A DNA stretch of 64,000 nt from JAKEGK01 sp050116575. GTDB lineage: Bacteria; Pseudomonadota; Gammaproteobacteria; SZUA-152. The stretch spans positions 1 to 64,000 of the forward strand of contig JASFOJ010000002.1 in the NCBI GenBank assembly GCA_050116575.1, given 5' to 3'. Positions 1-8,859 of the stretch are shown in pieces. The notes under the pieces are model-generated. The model did no database searches. It was not told the origin of the DNA and worked only from the letters and a program-made list of their open reading frames with translations. Numbering within the stretch: the first letter of the stretch is position 1; each line of letters starts with the position of its first letter. A program made the translations under genes and the position numbers.

Positions 1-52
1 GTCTTTGCGTCTTTGCGTCTTTGCGTCTTTGCGTCTTTGCGTCTTTGCGTTA
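1..52. repeat. Octamer tandem repeat, edge of a dispersed repeat element
   Basis: Six uninterrupted copies of the octamer GTCTTTGC followed by GTTAGATTTAAA; the array may continue beyond the window edge. It ends about 20 bases past the stop codon of the ClC gene (stop at 73-75, minus strand). The same unit, in variant form, appears in three other intergenic regions (20667-20840, 28221-28490, 46289-46434), each time just behind a minus-strand stop codon. No coding potential and no CRISPR spacing. Confidence 0.85.
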
Positions 53-72
53 GATTTAAATAACCGCAGTTA

Positions 73-1788
73 TCAATAATACCGGTAATGGGTTTCAATC
101 ATCTGCCGCGTCACGATGCCGTGTATCAGGTAACGTTCATCAGCGCGCCGGCTCTGTTGCCCCACATAGACAACATCCTGTTGTTGTTCTTCCATCCGGT
201 CCAGCACCGTCTGCAAGGTATCGCGAATGCCGACCGCCATACAATCGTAACGCGTACCGGGAATATCCAACAGGTCGATATCGTCCTGCTGATTCATGGT
301 GAGGTACTGTACCAGCTCCACGCTGGGCATTAGCGCAGTAGGTGCGTTGTCTTTCTCAATCACAATCCACTCCGGTTCCGTTTGCAGGAGCGACTGTGCC
401 TCCTGGCGGCGCACTTGATGGGGTGCCTGCACAAAGGAGCGACTCATAATACTGGACACCCCTACGCGGCGTAATGCCTGGGCGATGGGATTGTTACGAA
501 AATCCAGACCGCGTTCTTTCAGCAACATTAAAAATATACCCTGCTGGCGAAACAGGTGGCTGCTTGTCAAACTGGCAACGATCACCACCAACATGCCGGG
601 TAGTATGATATTGGTATTCACCGTCAATTCCAGCAATGCCATTAACGCCGCCAGCGGCGCCTGTAAAGTCGCCCCCATCATCGCCGCCATTCCCAGCATG
701 GCGTAAAATCCCACCGAAGCCACGTCATTGGGCATAATGGTTTGCGCCACGATACCGATTGCTCCGCCGGCGGCCGCCCCGACAATCAGTGTCGGACCTA
801 TTAGTCCTCCCGGCAATCCCAGTCCCAGGCTAATCGTTGTTACCAGCATTTTGGCCACCACGATGGCAACCAGTAAGCCAATACCCAACTCTCCGGTAAT
901 CGCGGCATTCATGGTATCGTAGCCAATACCCATCACCTGGGGCAGCACCATGGCACATATCCCGGTCAGCAAACCTGCCAACCCCATACGATAAAGATAT
1001 GCCATGGACGCGGTGGTTTTGATGGTTAACCGCATCAATCTGATAAAAGCGGCCGCCAGTGAACCAATGACCAACCCCATGACCAGCAACGCCGCCAGCT
1101 CCTTTACTGTGGCAAGCTTCAGCGCCGGCACCAAAAACACCGGATCAACGCCAAACACAGCCTGGGTTAACAGCGCACCACTGACGGCGGACAACATAAT
1201 GGGAGCAAAGCCGGCAATGGTATATTCCATGACAATCACTTCCATGGCAAAAATGACACCGGCAATGGGCGTATTAAAAGATGCCGCGATGGAGGCAGAA
1301 GCACCACAGGCCACCAGGATGCGCAGGGTATTGTTGGGCAACTTGAGCCACTGCCCGATAAAACTGCCGGCGGCGGCACCCAGATGCACACCCGGCCCTT
1401 CACGTCCCACCGAATGCCCGCAAATGATACTGATCGCGGCACCGGCGAACTGAGCCATAAAATTGCGAAACGGCAGATTAGCCTGGTGATACGCCAGACG
1501 CTCCAGCACGTGCACGATACCTATCGGCACGGCGCCACGGTAGAAAACAAAAAATAACGCAGCAATGATCAGCGCACCGACGAACGGCAATAAAAAACGC
1601 ATTGTCAATGACAACGCTTCATAGTTCTCGGCATTACCCTGAGGGAGAAAAGCGGCCTGCGACGTTTCAATCATCAGACGAAAGGCAATGATAATCAACG
1701 CTGCAAACACGCCAACCACGATACCTAGCAATACCAACAACGGTAATGCCTCGGCACCGGCCAGTTTCAGTCGGATTTTCTCCAGCAA
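73..1788 (-). CDS. ClC-family chloride channel/transporter with C-terminal CBS-like region
   Basis: A 571-residue membrane protein of the ClC family, which moves chloride across the inner membrane as channel or H+/Cl- antiporter. The signature GREGP lies at residues 128-132 with the gating glutamate E130 intact, and a GLPGGLIGP selectivity-filter motif is near the middle. After FNTPIAGVIF the sequence is AMEV (E183, V184): valine occupies the position of the proton glutamate (E203 of E. coli ClcA). Residues about 445-571 look like degenerate paired CBS domains. The start is a TTG at 1786-1788 preceded by GGGAG five bases upstream. It stands alone; the next gene is divergent. Confidence 0.93.
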   Translation of the reverse strand: MLEKIRLKLAGAEALPLLVLLGIVVGVFAALIIIAFRLMIETSQAAFLPQGNAENYEALSLTMRFLLPFVGALIIAALFFVFYRGAVPIGIVHVLERLAYHQANLPFRNFMAQFAGAAISIICGHSVGREGPGVHLGAAAGSFIGQWLKLPNNTLRILVACGASASIAASFNTPIAGVIFAMEVIVMEYTIAGFAPIMLSAVSGALLTQAVFGVDPVFLVPALKLATVKELAALLVMGLVIGSLAAAFIRLMRLTIKTTASMAYLYRMGLAGLLTGICAMVLPQVMGIGYDTMNAAITGELGIGLLVAIVVAKMLVTTISLGLGLPGGLIGPTLIVGAAAGGAIGIVAQTIMPNDVASVGFYAMLGMAAMMGATLQAPLAALMALLELTVNTNIILPGMLVVIVASLTSSHLFRQQGIFLMLLKERGLDFRNNPIAQALRRVGVSSIMSRSFVQAPHQVRRQEAQSLLQTEPEWIVIEKDNAPTALMPSVELVQYLTMNQQDDIDLLDIPGTRYDCMAVGIRDTLQTVLDRMEEQQQDVVYVGQQSRRADERYLIHGIVTRQMIETHYRYY

Positions 1789-2231
1789 AGCTGCTCCCTA
1801 GGTAGTATTACAAATTACGTAAGTAGCCAAAACCGGCATTATCTGCAAAAGACGTGCTACCTGCTATGCCTGCAATCGCGAAAACGTAATGCCAACAATA
1901 TGATGTCGACGTTGTTATGATCAGCCGCTATTAGTGCTGCGCACCAAATATGATCAAATGTTTTTGTCGCCCCCGGACAACGCAAATCCACAAAACGGTT
2001 ATTACGCTTATTACTGTTAGCGAATATTCCCGCAGCAAAGCAAACAGCGGCAAAGAATCAATAATTCAATTAGTTATAGATTAGATTAATCCCTAATGCG
2101 AAACAACATGGGCCACGGCACCGGCTACAATAACATCCGGATACGAAATTTACGGACTGAATTTAGACTTGATCCAGTTCGTGCGGTCGTTGCCTTTGCG
2201 GCGTTTCACTGCAATTAACTGCAACTCAGTA
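1789..2231. other. Intergenic region without recognised gene
   Basis: About 440 bases upstream of the ClC gene. It is AT-rich and presumably holds the ClC promoter on the minus strand. A 36-codon ORF starting near 2108 has no ribosome-binding site and resembles nothing. Nothing else was recognised. Confidence 0.5.
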
Positions 2232-2260
2232 TTGACTCTGCGCCGAGCAACAGGTAGATT
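2232..2260 (+). promoter_or_regulatory. Sigma-70 type promoter of a small transcription unit
   Basis: TTGACT at 2232-2237 and TAGATT at 2255-2260, separated by exactly 17 bases, giving a predicted start near 2267. Five of six bases match the -35 consensus and four of six the -10. A strong terminator lies only about 80 bases downstream, so the pair defines a very short transcript. Confidence 0.6.
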
Positions 2261-2266
2261 GCTTGT

Positions 2267-2347
2267 CACTCAGTGGAGGAATTCGCTGATGTTACAACAA
2301 TAAAAACAACCAAGTTTTAAAAAGCGGCTTCGGTCGCTTTTTTTTTG
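2267..2347 (+). ncRNA. Candidate small RNA of about 80 nt with a 4-codon mini-ORF
   Basis: Bounded by a sigma-70 type promoter (2232-2260) and a rho-independent terminator (2319-2347). Within it GGAGGA (2275-2280) precedes ATG TTA CAA CAA TAA at 2289-2303, so it could be translated into four residues, or the GGA motifs could serve RNA-binding proteins. No larger ORF is inside. It resembles no small RNA family I can name. The terminator does not serve an upstream gene, because the neighbouring ClC gene is on the other strand. Alternative: a leader or attenuator for yqaA, 180 bases downstream. Confidence 0.5.
2319..2347 (+). terminator. Rho-independent terminator with UUCG tetraloop
   Basis: AAAGCGGC-TTCG-GTCGCTTT folds into an eight-pair stem (one G-U) with a TTCG loop, followed by a run of eight to nine T. 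It is one of the cleanest terminators in the window. Confidence 0.9.
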
Positions 2348-2524
2348 TTTTACGCCTGGCAACATAATAAAACGCCTGAAGACAACAGCACTCGACAACA
2401 ACACCTGATTACAACCACGACAGGTAACAATACACTGCGTGATACTACAATTCGTATTAACGTCGTCAGTATTCGTATCGGTACGCTATAACTATAAAAG
2501 GTAATATCGCCACAGATATCAAAC

Positions 2525-2962
2525 ATGCCCGATAGTGCCCTGAGTTTATGGGGATTGTTTACCTCCGCTTTTTTGTCCGCAACGTTGTTGCCCGGCAGTT
2601 CGGAAGTATTATTGGTCTACCTGGTAAACCATTCCTCGCATCCAATACCATTGTTGTTGGCATTGTCCACGGCTGGGAATACTTTGGGCGGGATGACGAC
2701 GTACGGGCTGGGACGCCTGTTAGCCTGGCGCTTTCCCAACAGGGAATTGCGCCGCGAACATCAAACGGCCCTGGCACGTATACAGCGCTGGGGCAGTTTA
2801 AGTTTGCTGCTCTCGTGGGTTCCCGTCATCGGCGATCCATTATGCGCCGCTGCCGGATACCTGAAAATCAATCCTCTATTAACGCTGCTGTTACTGGCGT
2901 TGGGGAAAATGGTCCGTTATTTGTTCGTCATCAAAGCCGCGCCAGCGATTGCGCTATTGTAA
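2525..2962 (+). CDS. yqaA: YqaA-family inner-membrane protein
   Basis: A 145-residue protein with four or five hydrophobic segments, of the YqaA/DedA-like (SNARE-associated) family, close to the usual YqaA length. LSATLLPGSSEVLLV near the N-terminus and LLSWVPVIGDPLCAAAGYLK in the second half match the most conserved YqaA stretches. DedA relatives flip lipid carriers; the role of YqaA is not settled. No strong Shine-Dalgarno precedes the ATG. It appears monocistronic, with a candidate small RNA upstream and a 420-base gap downstream. Confidence 0.9.
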   Translation: MPDSALSLWGLFTSAFLSATLLPGSSEVLLVYLVNHSSHPIPLLLALSTAGNTLGGMTTYGLGRLLAWRFPNRELRREHQTALARIQRWGSLSLLLSWVPVIGDPLCAAAGYLKINPLLTLLLLALGKMVRYLFVIKAAPAIALL

Positions 2963-3385
2963 GCCAAACCGGAATGTGCGTTGCAATAAAACCGGCGAAA
3001 CCGCCGAATCCGTTCGATACACGCTAAATGCAGGATAATTATATTACCCTTGTGGTATTAGCTTAATGTGCTAAATACGTTAAAATTATTGCCTATAACA
3101 AATCAAGAATCAGGATTTGCAGGGATTGAAGCTGACGGCAGGGAAGCGGCGAGCCAAGGAGAGCCAAACCGGTCGTTAAAACCGACCATTACCACCAGAT
3201 AGCACGTGACATAAAAAAATCACGCAGCGGGGGTTGTTCAATATGCCGTCACTCGCTGACAGGAGCACAGGCCTTTTTTTCCAGTGAAGACTAATAATCA
3301 TTCCGGCAGTCCAAAACCCCATCAGTAAAGTGCAGTCGTAACTAACGTAAGTTGACGAATTAACCGGCTAAGTGAATCTAGATCA
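2963..3385. other. Intergenic region between yqaA and the large dehydrogenase
   Basis: Some 420 bases with no credible ORF. A small hairpin (GGTCG-TTAAAAC-CGACC near 3172-3188) has no T-tract. The part around 3120-3180 is purine-rich and could be a structured leader, but it does not match a riboswitch consensus I know. The promoter of the following gene should lie here. Confidence 0.4.
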
Positions 3386-6300
3386 GTGAAACGCGTTCGC
3401 GAGATACCCTACAATTATACTTCCTACACCGACCGCGAAATTGTATTGCGATATCTCGGTGAGGACATGTGGCAGACCGTCAATGAATTGCGCGGTTCGC
3501 GCCGCACCGGCCGGTCAGCGCGCATGATATTTGAAGTGCTTGGCGATATGTGGGTTATCAGCCGTAATCCCTATATCCAGGATGACTTGCTGACCAACCC
3601 CAAACGCCATGCCTCCTTGACCCACGCCCTGCACCACCGGCTGGACCAGGTGATTGCCCGCGCCGAAGGTAACCAGCGCGCACTGGCGCTGGCCAACGCC
3701 TGTCGCAGGGCGGTGGAGGATTTCGAGACCTGGTTTCCCCGGCAAAAACAGTTGCGCCAAAAAGTTACCCGTAAGCTGGCACGCATCACCCATAAAGACA
3801 ATATTCACTTCGACGGTCACGCGCGCATTTCGCACGTCACCGACGCCTCGGACTGGCGCGTGGAATTTCCCTTTGTGGTTATTACCCCGGATACCGAACA
3901 GGAAATGGCGGAGGTGGTTCACGCCTGTACACAGGCCGGGTTAAGTATTGTGCCCCGTGGTGGCGGCACCGGGTACACGGGCGGCGCAGTTCCATTACAA
4001 AACAATAGCGCGGTGATCAACACCGAAAAACTGGATCATATCGGCAGCGTCACCCAGGCTCGGCTCGAGGGCGTCGATGAACCTGTTACGACCATTGCCG
4101 TTGGCGCCGGTGTGGTTACACGCCGTGTAGCGGAACAGGCTGAAGCCCACGGTCATGTGTTCGCGGTGGATCCCACGTCACAGGATGCCTCCTGCATCGG
4201 CGGTAACATCGCCATGAACGCCGGCGGTAAAAAAGCCGTGCTCTGGGGCACCACGCTGGATAACCTGGTGTCCTGGCGCATGGTCACGCCCGATGCCAAC
4301 TGGCTAGAAGTCACCCGCATCAATCATAACCTGGGCAAGATTCACGAACAGGAAATCGCCGAGTTTCGCGTCGACTACTACCAGCGCGACGGCAAAACAC
4401 CGCTTAAAGACTCGATCACGTTGCGCATTCCCGGCAAGGAATTGCGCAAGCAGGGACTGGGCAAAGACGTCACCAATAAATTCCTCGGCGGCCTGCCCGG
4501 CATCCAGAAGGAAGGCTGTGACGGATTAATCACCTCGGCAGTCTTTATCTTACACCGCATGCCAAAGCACATCCGCACGGTGTGCCTGGAATTTTTCGGC
4601 GCCGATATGCGCATGGCGGTGCCGGCAATCGTGGAAACCAAGGATTACCTGGACAGCCTGCCCGATGTGCAGCTGGCGGGCATGGAACATCTCGACGAGC
4701 GCTATGTACGCGCGGTGGATTACAGTACCAAGGCGGCCCGCCGCGAATATCCGAAAATGGTGTTATTACTGGACATTGCCAGTGACGATGAAGACCAAAG
4801 TGCCAAAGCCGCTTCACAGGTGGTGCAAATGGCCAATGCCCGCAACGCCGAAGGATTTATCGCCGTCAGCCCAGAAGCCAGGCACCGCTTCTGGCTGGAT
4901 CGCAGCCGCACCGCGGCTATCGCCGCGCACACCAACGCCTTTAAGATCAACGAAGACGTTGTCATTCCGCTGGATAAACTGGCGGACTACAGCGAGGCCA
5001 TCGAACGCATCAACATCGAGCTGTCTACCCGAAACAAACTGCGCATGATCAACGAAGTCATTGAGTTTCTCGATGACAAACTGCCGGACTACGTCAAGCT
5101 GTCCGACGACGAAACCAGTGCAGAAGGTGACGAAATCATTTTCGGTAAACAACAGGCAGCACGACAAGTGCTGACAAAAGTCAAAGACCAGTGGACGGAC
5201 CTGCTGACGCATATCGATGATCCGGCCAACGAACACCGAAACCTCGTCGATGCGGAACTGATCAACGAACAGAACAGCACGCTGGACAAGGTCATTCAAT
5301 CCGACGAAAACCTGTTCCGCCTGCTGCAACGGCGCGAGCTGCGCATTTCCTATCGCCGCAGCGTAGAGCAGCCGCTAAAAGAGATTTTCGCCGGCAAGGA
5401 GTTTGAGCCGGTGCGCGCGCAGTTTGATGAAATCCATCGCGACATCCGTAACAGCCGGCTGTTTGTCGCCACCCACATGCACGCCGGTGACGGTAACGTG
5501 CATACCAATATTCCGGTACATTCCAACGATTACTATATGCTGCACGAAGCCGAGGAAGTGGTTGACCGCATCATGGATATCGCCGGGTCTCTGGGCGGCG
5601 TCATATCCGGAGAACACGGTATCGGCATCACCAAAATTCAGTACCTGGACGATCAAAGTATCGCGGCATTCAGCAAATACAAACGTGAGATTGACCCGCA
5701 AAACCGGTTCAACCCTGACAAATTGTCTCAAAAGCAGATTCTCGACAGTGCCTATACGCCGTCACTGCGCCTGCTGGAACAGGAAGCCATATTGCTGGAA
5801 GCCAGCGAACTGGGCGAACTGAATACTCATGTCAAGGATTGTCTGCGCTGCGGTAAATGCAAGCCCGTCTGTAATACCCATGTGCCGCGGGCCAACCTGT
5901 TGTATTCACCGCGGGACAAGATACTGTCTTCGGGATTAATCATCGAGGCGTTTTTATACGAAGAGCAAACCCGCCGCGGCATATCCGTGCGTCATTTTGA
6001 TGAAATGACCGACGTTGCCGATCATTGTACGGTGTGCCACAAGTGCCTGAGCCCCTGTCCGGTGAACATCGACTTCGGTGATGTATCCATCCTGATGCGC
6101 AATTTGCTCAACTATCATGGCAAACGCAAAACCACCCTCGGCACCAGGCTGTCCATTGCTTATCTGAATATGACCGATCCCCGCGCCATCAGACTCATGC
6201 GCAAATATCTCATTGGATGGGGGTATAAACTGCAACGACTGGCCAACCGGTGGTACCGTAAATTCGTGCCCGCCGAGCGGGAGAAACGCCCCGATGCCAC

Positions 6301-7249
6301 CACCGGCAAAATGGCATTAACCACCCAGGTGGTGCACTTTGTCAAAAAGCCCATGCCGGCAAACGTGCCGCGCCAGACCGCCCGGGAATTACTGGCGCTG
6401 GAGGACGATAAAACCATCCCCATTATTCGCAATCCTGAAGAGTTAACCGATGACACGGAAAGTGTATTCTATTTTCCGGGCTGCGGTTCCGAGCGGCTGT
6501 TCAGTCAAATTTCACTGGCCACCATTGCCATGTTGTACGACACCGGTGTCCAAACCGTGCTGCCGCCCGGTTACCTGTGCTGCGGGTACCCGCAAACTTC
6601 CAGTGGTGACGAAGAAAAAGGTAAACAAATCTCTGTCAACAACCAGGTGCTATTTCACCGCGTGGCCAATACGCTGAACTATCTGGACATTAAAACCGTC
6701 CTGGTATCCTGCGGCACCTGTATCGACCAACTGGAGAAATACCGGTTTGATAAAATATTTCCCGGCTGCCGCCTCATGGACATCCATGAATTCCTGATGG
6801 AAAAAGGCGTCACGTTACAAAACCCATCGGGCGTGCAATATCTGTATCACGATCCCTGTCATACACCGTTGAAGAAATACAGTCCCGCTAAAGTTACCCG
6901 CGCCCTGTTACAACAGGAGGTTCCGCTCTCCGACCGTTGTTGCGGCGAAGCGGGTACCTTCGCGGTATCGCGGCCAGATATAGCTACCCAGGTACGCTAC
7001 CGTAAACAGGAAGAACTGACTAAGGGAATCCATCAACTGACAGGGGAAACGCTCGCCCGCGAGGGAAATGTGAAACTATTAACCTCCTGTCCGGCGTGCC
7101 AACAGGGACTGTCCCGCTACCGCAATGAAACCGGCCTGGATACCGACTACATCGTCGTGGAACTGGCCAATCAGCTGTTGGGTGAAAACTGGCAAGCGGA
7201 GTTTATCGAGCGCGCTCGCAAAGGCGGCATTGAACAGGTATTACTGTAG
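3386..7249 (+). CDS. DUF3683-type FAD-linked oxidase fused to an Fe-S/CCG-domain reductase
   Basis: A 1287-residue single-chain dehydrogenase of the D-lactate/glycolate type. Order of parts: an N-terminal DUF3683-like region (1 to about 110); a PP-loop FAD-binding domain with RGGGTGYTGG near residue 190; the FAD-oxidase C domain with HMHAGDGN near 697 and GEHGIG near 741; two 4Fe-4S motifs (CLRCGKCKPVC near 817, CTVCHKCLSPC near 879); and two CCG repeats (FPGCG near 1030, CCGYP near 1064, DPCHTP near 1155, RCCGEAG near 1185) as in GlpC and HdrB. It should oxidise a 2-hydroxyacid and pass electrons to the quinone pool; the substrate cannot be read from sequence. GTG start. Convergent with the Hpt gene, five bases away. 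Confidence 0.9.
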   Translation: MKRVREIPYNYTSYTDREIVLRYLGEDMWQTVNELRGSRRTGRSARMIFEVLGDMWVISRNPYIQDDLLTNPKRHASLTHALHHRLDQVIARAEGNQRALALANACRRAVEDFETWFPRQKQLRQKVTRKLARITHKDNIHFDGHARISHVTDASDWRVEFPFVVITPDTEQEMAEVVHACTQAGLSIVPRGGGTGYTGGAVPLQNNSAVINTEKLDHIGSVTQARLEGVDEPVTTIAVGAGVVTRRVAEQAEAHGHVFAVDPTSQDASCIGGNIAMNAGGKKAVLWGTTLDNLVSWRMVTPDANWLEVTRINHNLGKIHEQEIAEFRVDYYQRDGKTPLKDSITLRIPGKELRKQGLGKDVTNKFLGGLPGIQKEGCDGLITSAVFILHRMPKHIRTVCLEFFGADMRMAVPAIVETKDYLDSLPDVQLAGMEHLDERYVRAVDYSTKAARREYPKMVLLLDIASDDEDQSAKAASQVVQMANARNAEGFIAVSPEARHRFWLDRSRTAAIAAHTNAFKINEDVVIPLDKLADYSEAIERINIELSTRNKLRMINEVIEFLDDKLPDYVKLSDDETSAEGDEIIFGKQQAARQVLTKVKDQWTDLLTHIDDPANEHRNLVDAELINEQNSTLDKVIQSDENLFRLLQRRELRISYRRSVEQPLKEIFAGKEFEPVRAQFDEIHRDIRNSRLFVATHMHAGDGNVHTNIPVHSNDYYMLHEAEEVVDRIMDIAGSLGGVISGEHGIGITKIQYLDDQSIAAFSKYKREIDPQNRFNPDKLSQKQILDSAYTPSLRLLEQEAILLEASELGELNTHVKDCLRCGKCKPVCNTHVPRANLLYSPRDKILSSGLIIEAFLYEEQTRRGISVRHFDEMTDVADHCTVCHKCLSPCPVNIDFGDVSILMRNLLNYHGKRKTTLGTRLSIAYLNMTDPRAIRLMRKYLIGWGYKLQRLANRWYRKFVPAEREKRPDATTGKMALTTQVVHFVKKPMPANVPRQTARELLALEDDKTIPIIRNPEELTDDTESVFYFPGCGSERLFSQISLATIAMLYDTGVQTVLPPGYLCCGYPQTSSGDEEKGKQISVNNQVLFHRVANTLNYLDIKTVLVSCGTCIDQLEKYRFDKIFPGCRLMDIHEFLMEKGVTLQNPSGVQYLYHDPCHTPLKKYSPAKVTRALLQQEVPLSDRCCGEAGTFAVSRPDIATQVRYRKQEELTKGIHQLTGETLAREGNVKLLTSCPACQQGLSRYRNETGLDTDYIVVELANQLLGENWQAEFIERARKGGIEQVLL

Positions 7250-7253
7250 CAAA

Positions 7254-7676
7254 TCAGGCGACATGATGTTGCGTTACGGCAATATCGTCAATATAAGACT
7301 GAATCGCTTCCCGGGTAGTCTCAAACACTTTTGATAGTTCTGCAAGCTGTGACTTCAATTGCTGACCCGTATGTTCTTCTTCGGTAAGCGCTTCCAATAA
7401 TACACAGTGCCAGGCCAGTTTCAGGGCACCGATATTGCCGCTACTGCCTTTCAACCGATGGGCAAGATGCCGAGTCCGGGGCTCATCGCCCGCGGCTATG
7501 GCCAGCTCGATGCGTTCCAGATTACGGGCGGTGTTGTTCAGGTATTCGGAAAGATACTGACCAAAGGGTTCACTGCCAATAAAGTTTTTTAATGCGTCCA
7601 GAATCTCACGGTTGAGCAACTGTTCTTTATGTGCATCATCAACTTCATCAAAACCTGCAGTCATCATTTTGAACAT
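7254..7676 (-). CDS. Stand-alone histidine phosphotransfer (Hpt) protein
   Basis: 140 residues forming one Hpt domain, the relay module that moves phosphate between response-regulator aspartates. The motif HRLKGSSGNIGA begins at H73, the predicted phosphorylated histidine, followed by the expected second helix. No kinase or regulator gene adjoins it. The hybrid kinase at 39558-41912 has two receiver domains but no Hpt, so this protein is a candidate relay partner (inference). The start could be residue 1, 4 or 5; spacing to GCGAGG does not decide. Confidence 0.88.
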   Translation of the reverse strand: MFKMMTAGFDEVDDAHKEQLLNREILDALKNFIGSEPFGQYLSEYLNNTARNLERIELAIAAGDEPRTRHLAHRLKGSSGNIGALKLAWHCVLLEALTEEEHTGQQLKSQLAELSKVFETTREAIQSYIDDIAVTQHHVA

Positions 7677-7859
7677 GCCTCGCTATCTGATATATAAAAA
7701 TGTGCTAGCATTACCGCACCTAAATTCTGTAACGTCTGCAAGGTGCTAAAACTTAAGCATATTGCGCGGAAATAGAAAGAATACCGATGGTGTATCAGGA
7801 TTGCTGGCACCGCTTATAGGTACCGCCGACAATTTTAACTTATTGTTTTTATTGATTTA

Positions 7860-8372
7860 ATGACCAACATAAACGACAGCGACGAGCACGATATTGAACC
7901 CGTCAGCAAATCGCGCATGAAACGGGAAATGCACGCGCTGCAAGCGCTGGGTGAAAAGCTGGTGGAACTATCTAACGAGCAAATCCAGCAACTGAATATT
8001 CCCGACGCGTTGCGCGATGCAGTATTGCAGGCCAAGGCCATCAAAAAACACGGTGCCAGACGCCGCCAATTGCAATACGTCGGACGGTTAATGCGGGACG
8101 TCGATGCCGGCGATTTACAACAACAATACGATAACGTTACTCAACATTCGGCTGCCGCCGTTGCACAATTGCACCAGGTGGAAAAGTGGCGAACCCGCCT
8201 GCTGGAGGATGAAGATCAGGCATTGCAGGCATTTTTACAGCAATATCCCGATACCGACCGGCAACAATTGCGCCAGTTAATAAGAACCGCGCGCCAGGAA
8301 CACCGCAATAACAAACCGCCCAAAGCATATCGAAAATTGTTTCATTTTATTAAAGAGCTGCTGGTGTCCTGA
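7860..8372 (+). CDS. darP: DarP/YjgA, 50S-associated ribosome assembly factor
   Basis: 170 residues of the DUF615 family. SKSRMKREMHALQALGEKLV near residues 16-35 is the hallmark. The protein is highly charged and helical, and ends KAYRKLFHFIKELL like other DarP proteins. In E. coli it binds maturing 50S particles. In many gammaproteobacteria it sits between tldD and pmbA, but neither is present here. The ATG follows an AT-rich stretch with no Shine-Dalgarno. Confidence 0.93.
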   Translation: MTNINDSDEHDIEPVSKSRMKREMHALQALGEKLVELSNEQIQQLNIPDALRDAVLQAKAIKKHGARRRQLQYVGRLMRDVDAGDLQQQYDNVTQHSAAAVAQLHQVEKWRTRLLEDEDQALQAFLQQYPDTDRQQLRQLIRTARQEHRNNKPPKAYRKLFHFIKELLVS

Positions 8373-8390
8373 AGCCCTCTGGGTGCTAAC

Positions 8391-8420
8391 AAAAAATGCG
8401 CTTCCCGTTGCGAGAAGCGC
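8391..8420 (-). terminator. Rho-independent terminator of the 8470-8859 gene
   Basis: GCGCTTC (8398-8404) pairs with GAAGCGC (8414-8420) around a nine-base loop. On the minus strand the stem is followed by ATTTTTT, so it ends minus-strand transcription about 50 bases past that gene's stop. On the plus strand there is no T-run, so it would not stop darP efficiently. Confidence 0.8.
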
Positions 8421-8469
8421 CCTGTGATCAACGATAAAAGCGACGACCGCCAGTTAGGTCGCGGCGGAT

Positions 8470-8859
8470 TTACTCGTCGTTCTTGTCTCCGTAGGGACCC
8501 AACATGGCGTCGTCCTGCATGCTATAAGCACCCAGGCGATTGTCTTTCTTCGGCGCCCTCCGGCTGCGCTCCTTGGTCATTTCATTGCTGCTGATCTGCA
8601 CCCTGGCCGCGGGTACCCATTCGTCATTGACGTCACCATAACGCCCCAGCATACTGCCGTCCTCAAGCGAGAAACCACCCAGGTGTTCGTCCTTGCGCTT
8701 GTTGCCAGCATCGCCCGCCATGGCAACAGAACCGCCAAAAATACCGACACTCAACGCGATTGTTAAACATGATGTTGCCAACGGTTTAGCGAAACCGCCT
8801 TTAAATGTACCCTTAACTGATTGAAAAACTGTTACGCCGACCTGACTTCTGCTACTCAT
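8470..8859 (-). CDS. Unrecognised secreted or membrane-anchored protein with a duplicated MLGxYGDxNDE motif
   Basis: 129 residues, no family recognised. Residues about 25-48 are hydrophobic and end AMA-GD, so a signal peptide with cleavage after A48 or a single membrane anchor is likely. The rest is a direct duplication: two 25-residue units at 56-80 and 105-129 share 15 identical positions, with the pattern KDxxLGxxSxxDxxMLGxYGDxNDE. The last unit ends exactly at the C-terminus. The linker is basic. A terminator follows at 8391-8420, so it is probably transcribed alone. The Asp/Gly/Asn-rich units suggest metal binding or self-association (inference only). Confidence 0.7.
   Translation of the reverse strand: MSSRSQVGVTVFQSVKGTFKGGFAKPLATSCLTIALSVGIFGGSVAMAGDAGNKRKDEHLGGFSLEDGSMLGRYGDVNDEWVPAARVQISSNEMTKERSRRAPKKDNRLGAYSMQDDAMLGPYGDKNDE

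Noticed and set aside
3115..3200. Riboswitch-like leader before the large dehydrogenase
   Set aside because: Purine-rich sequence and a short hairpin only; conserved cores of the cobalamin, glycine and cyclic-di-GMP riboswitches are not present.
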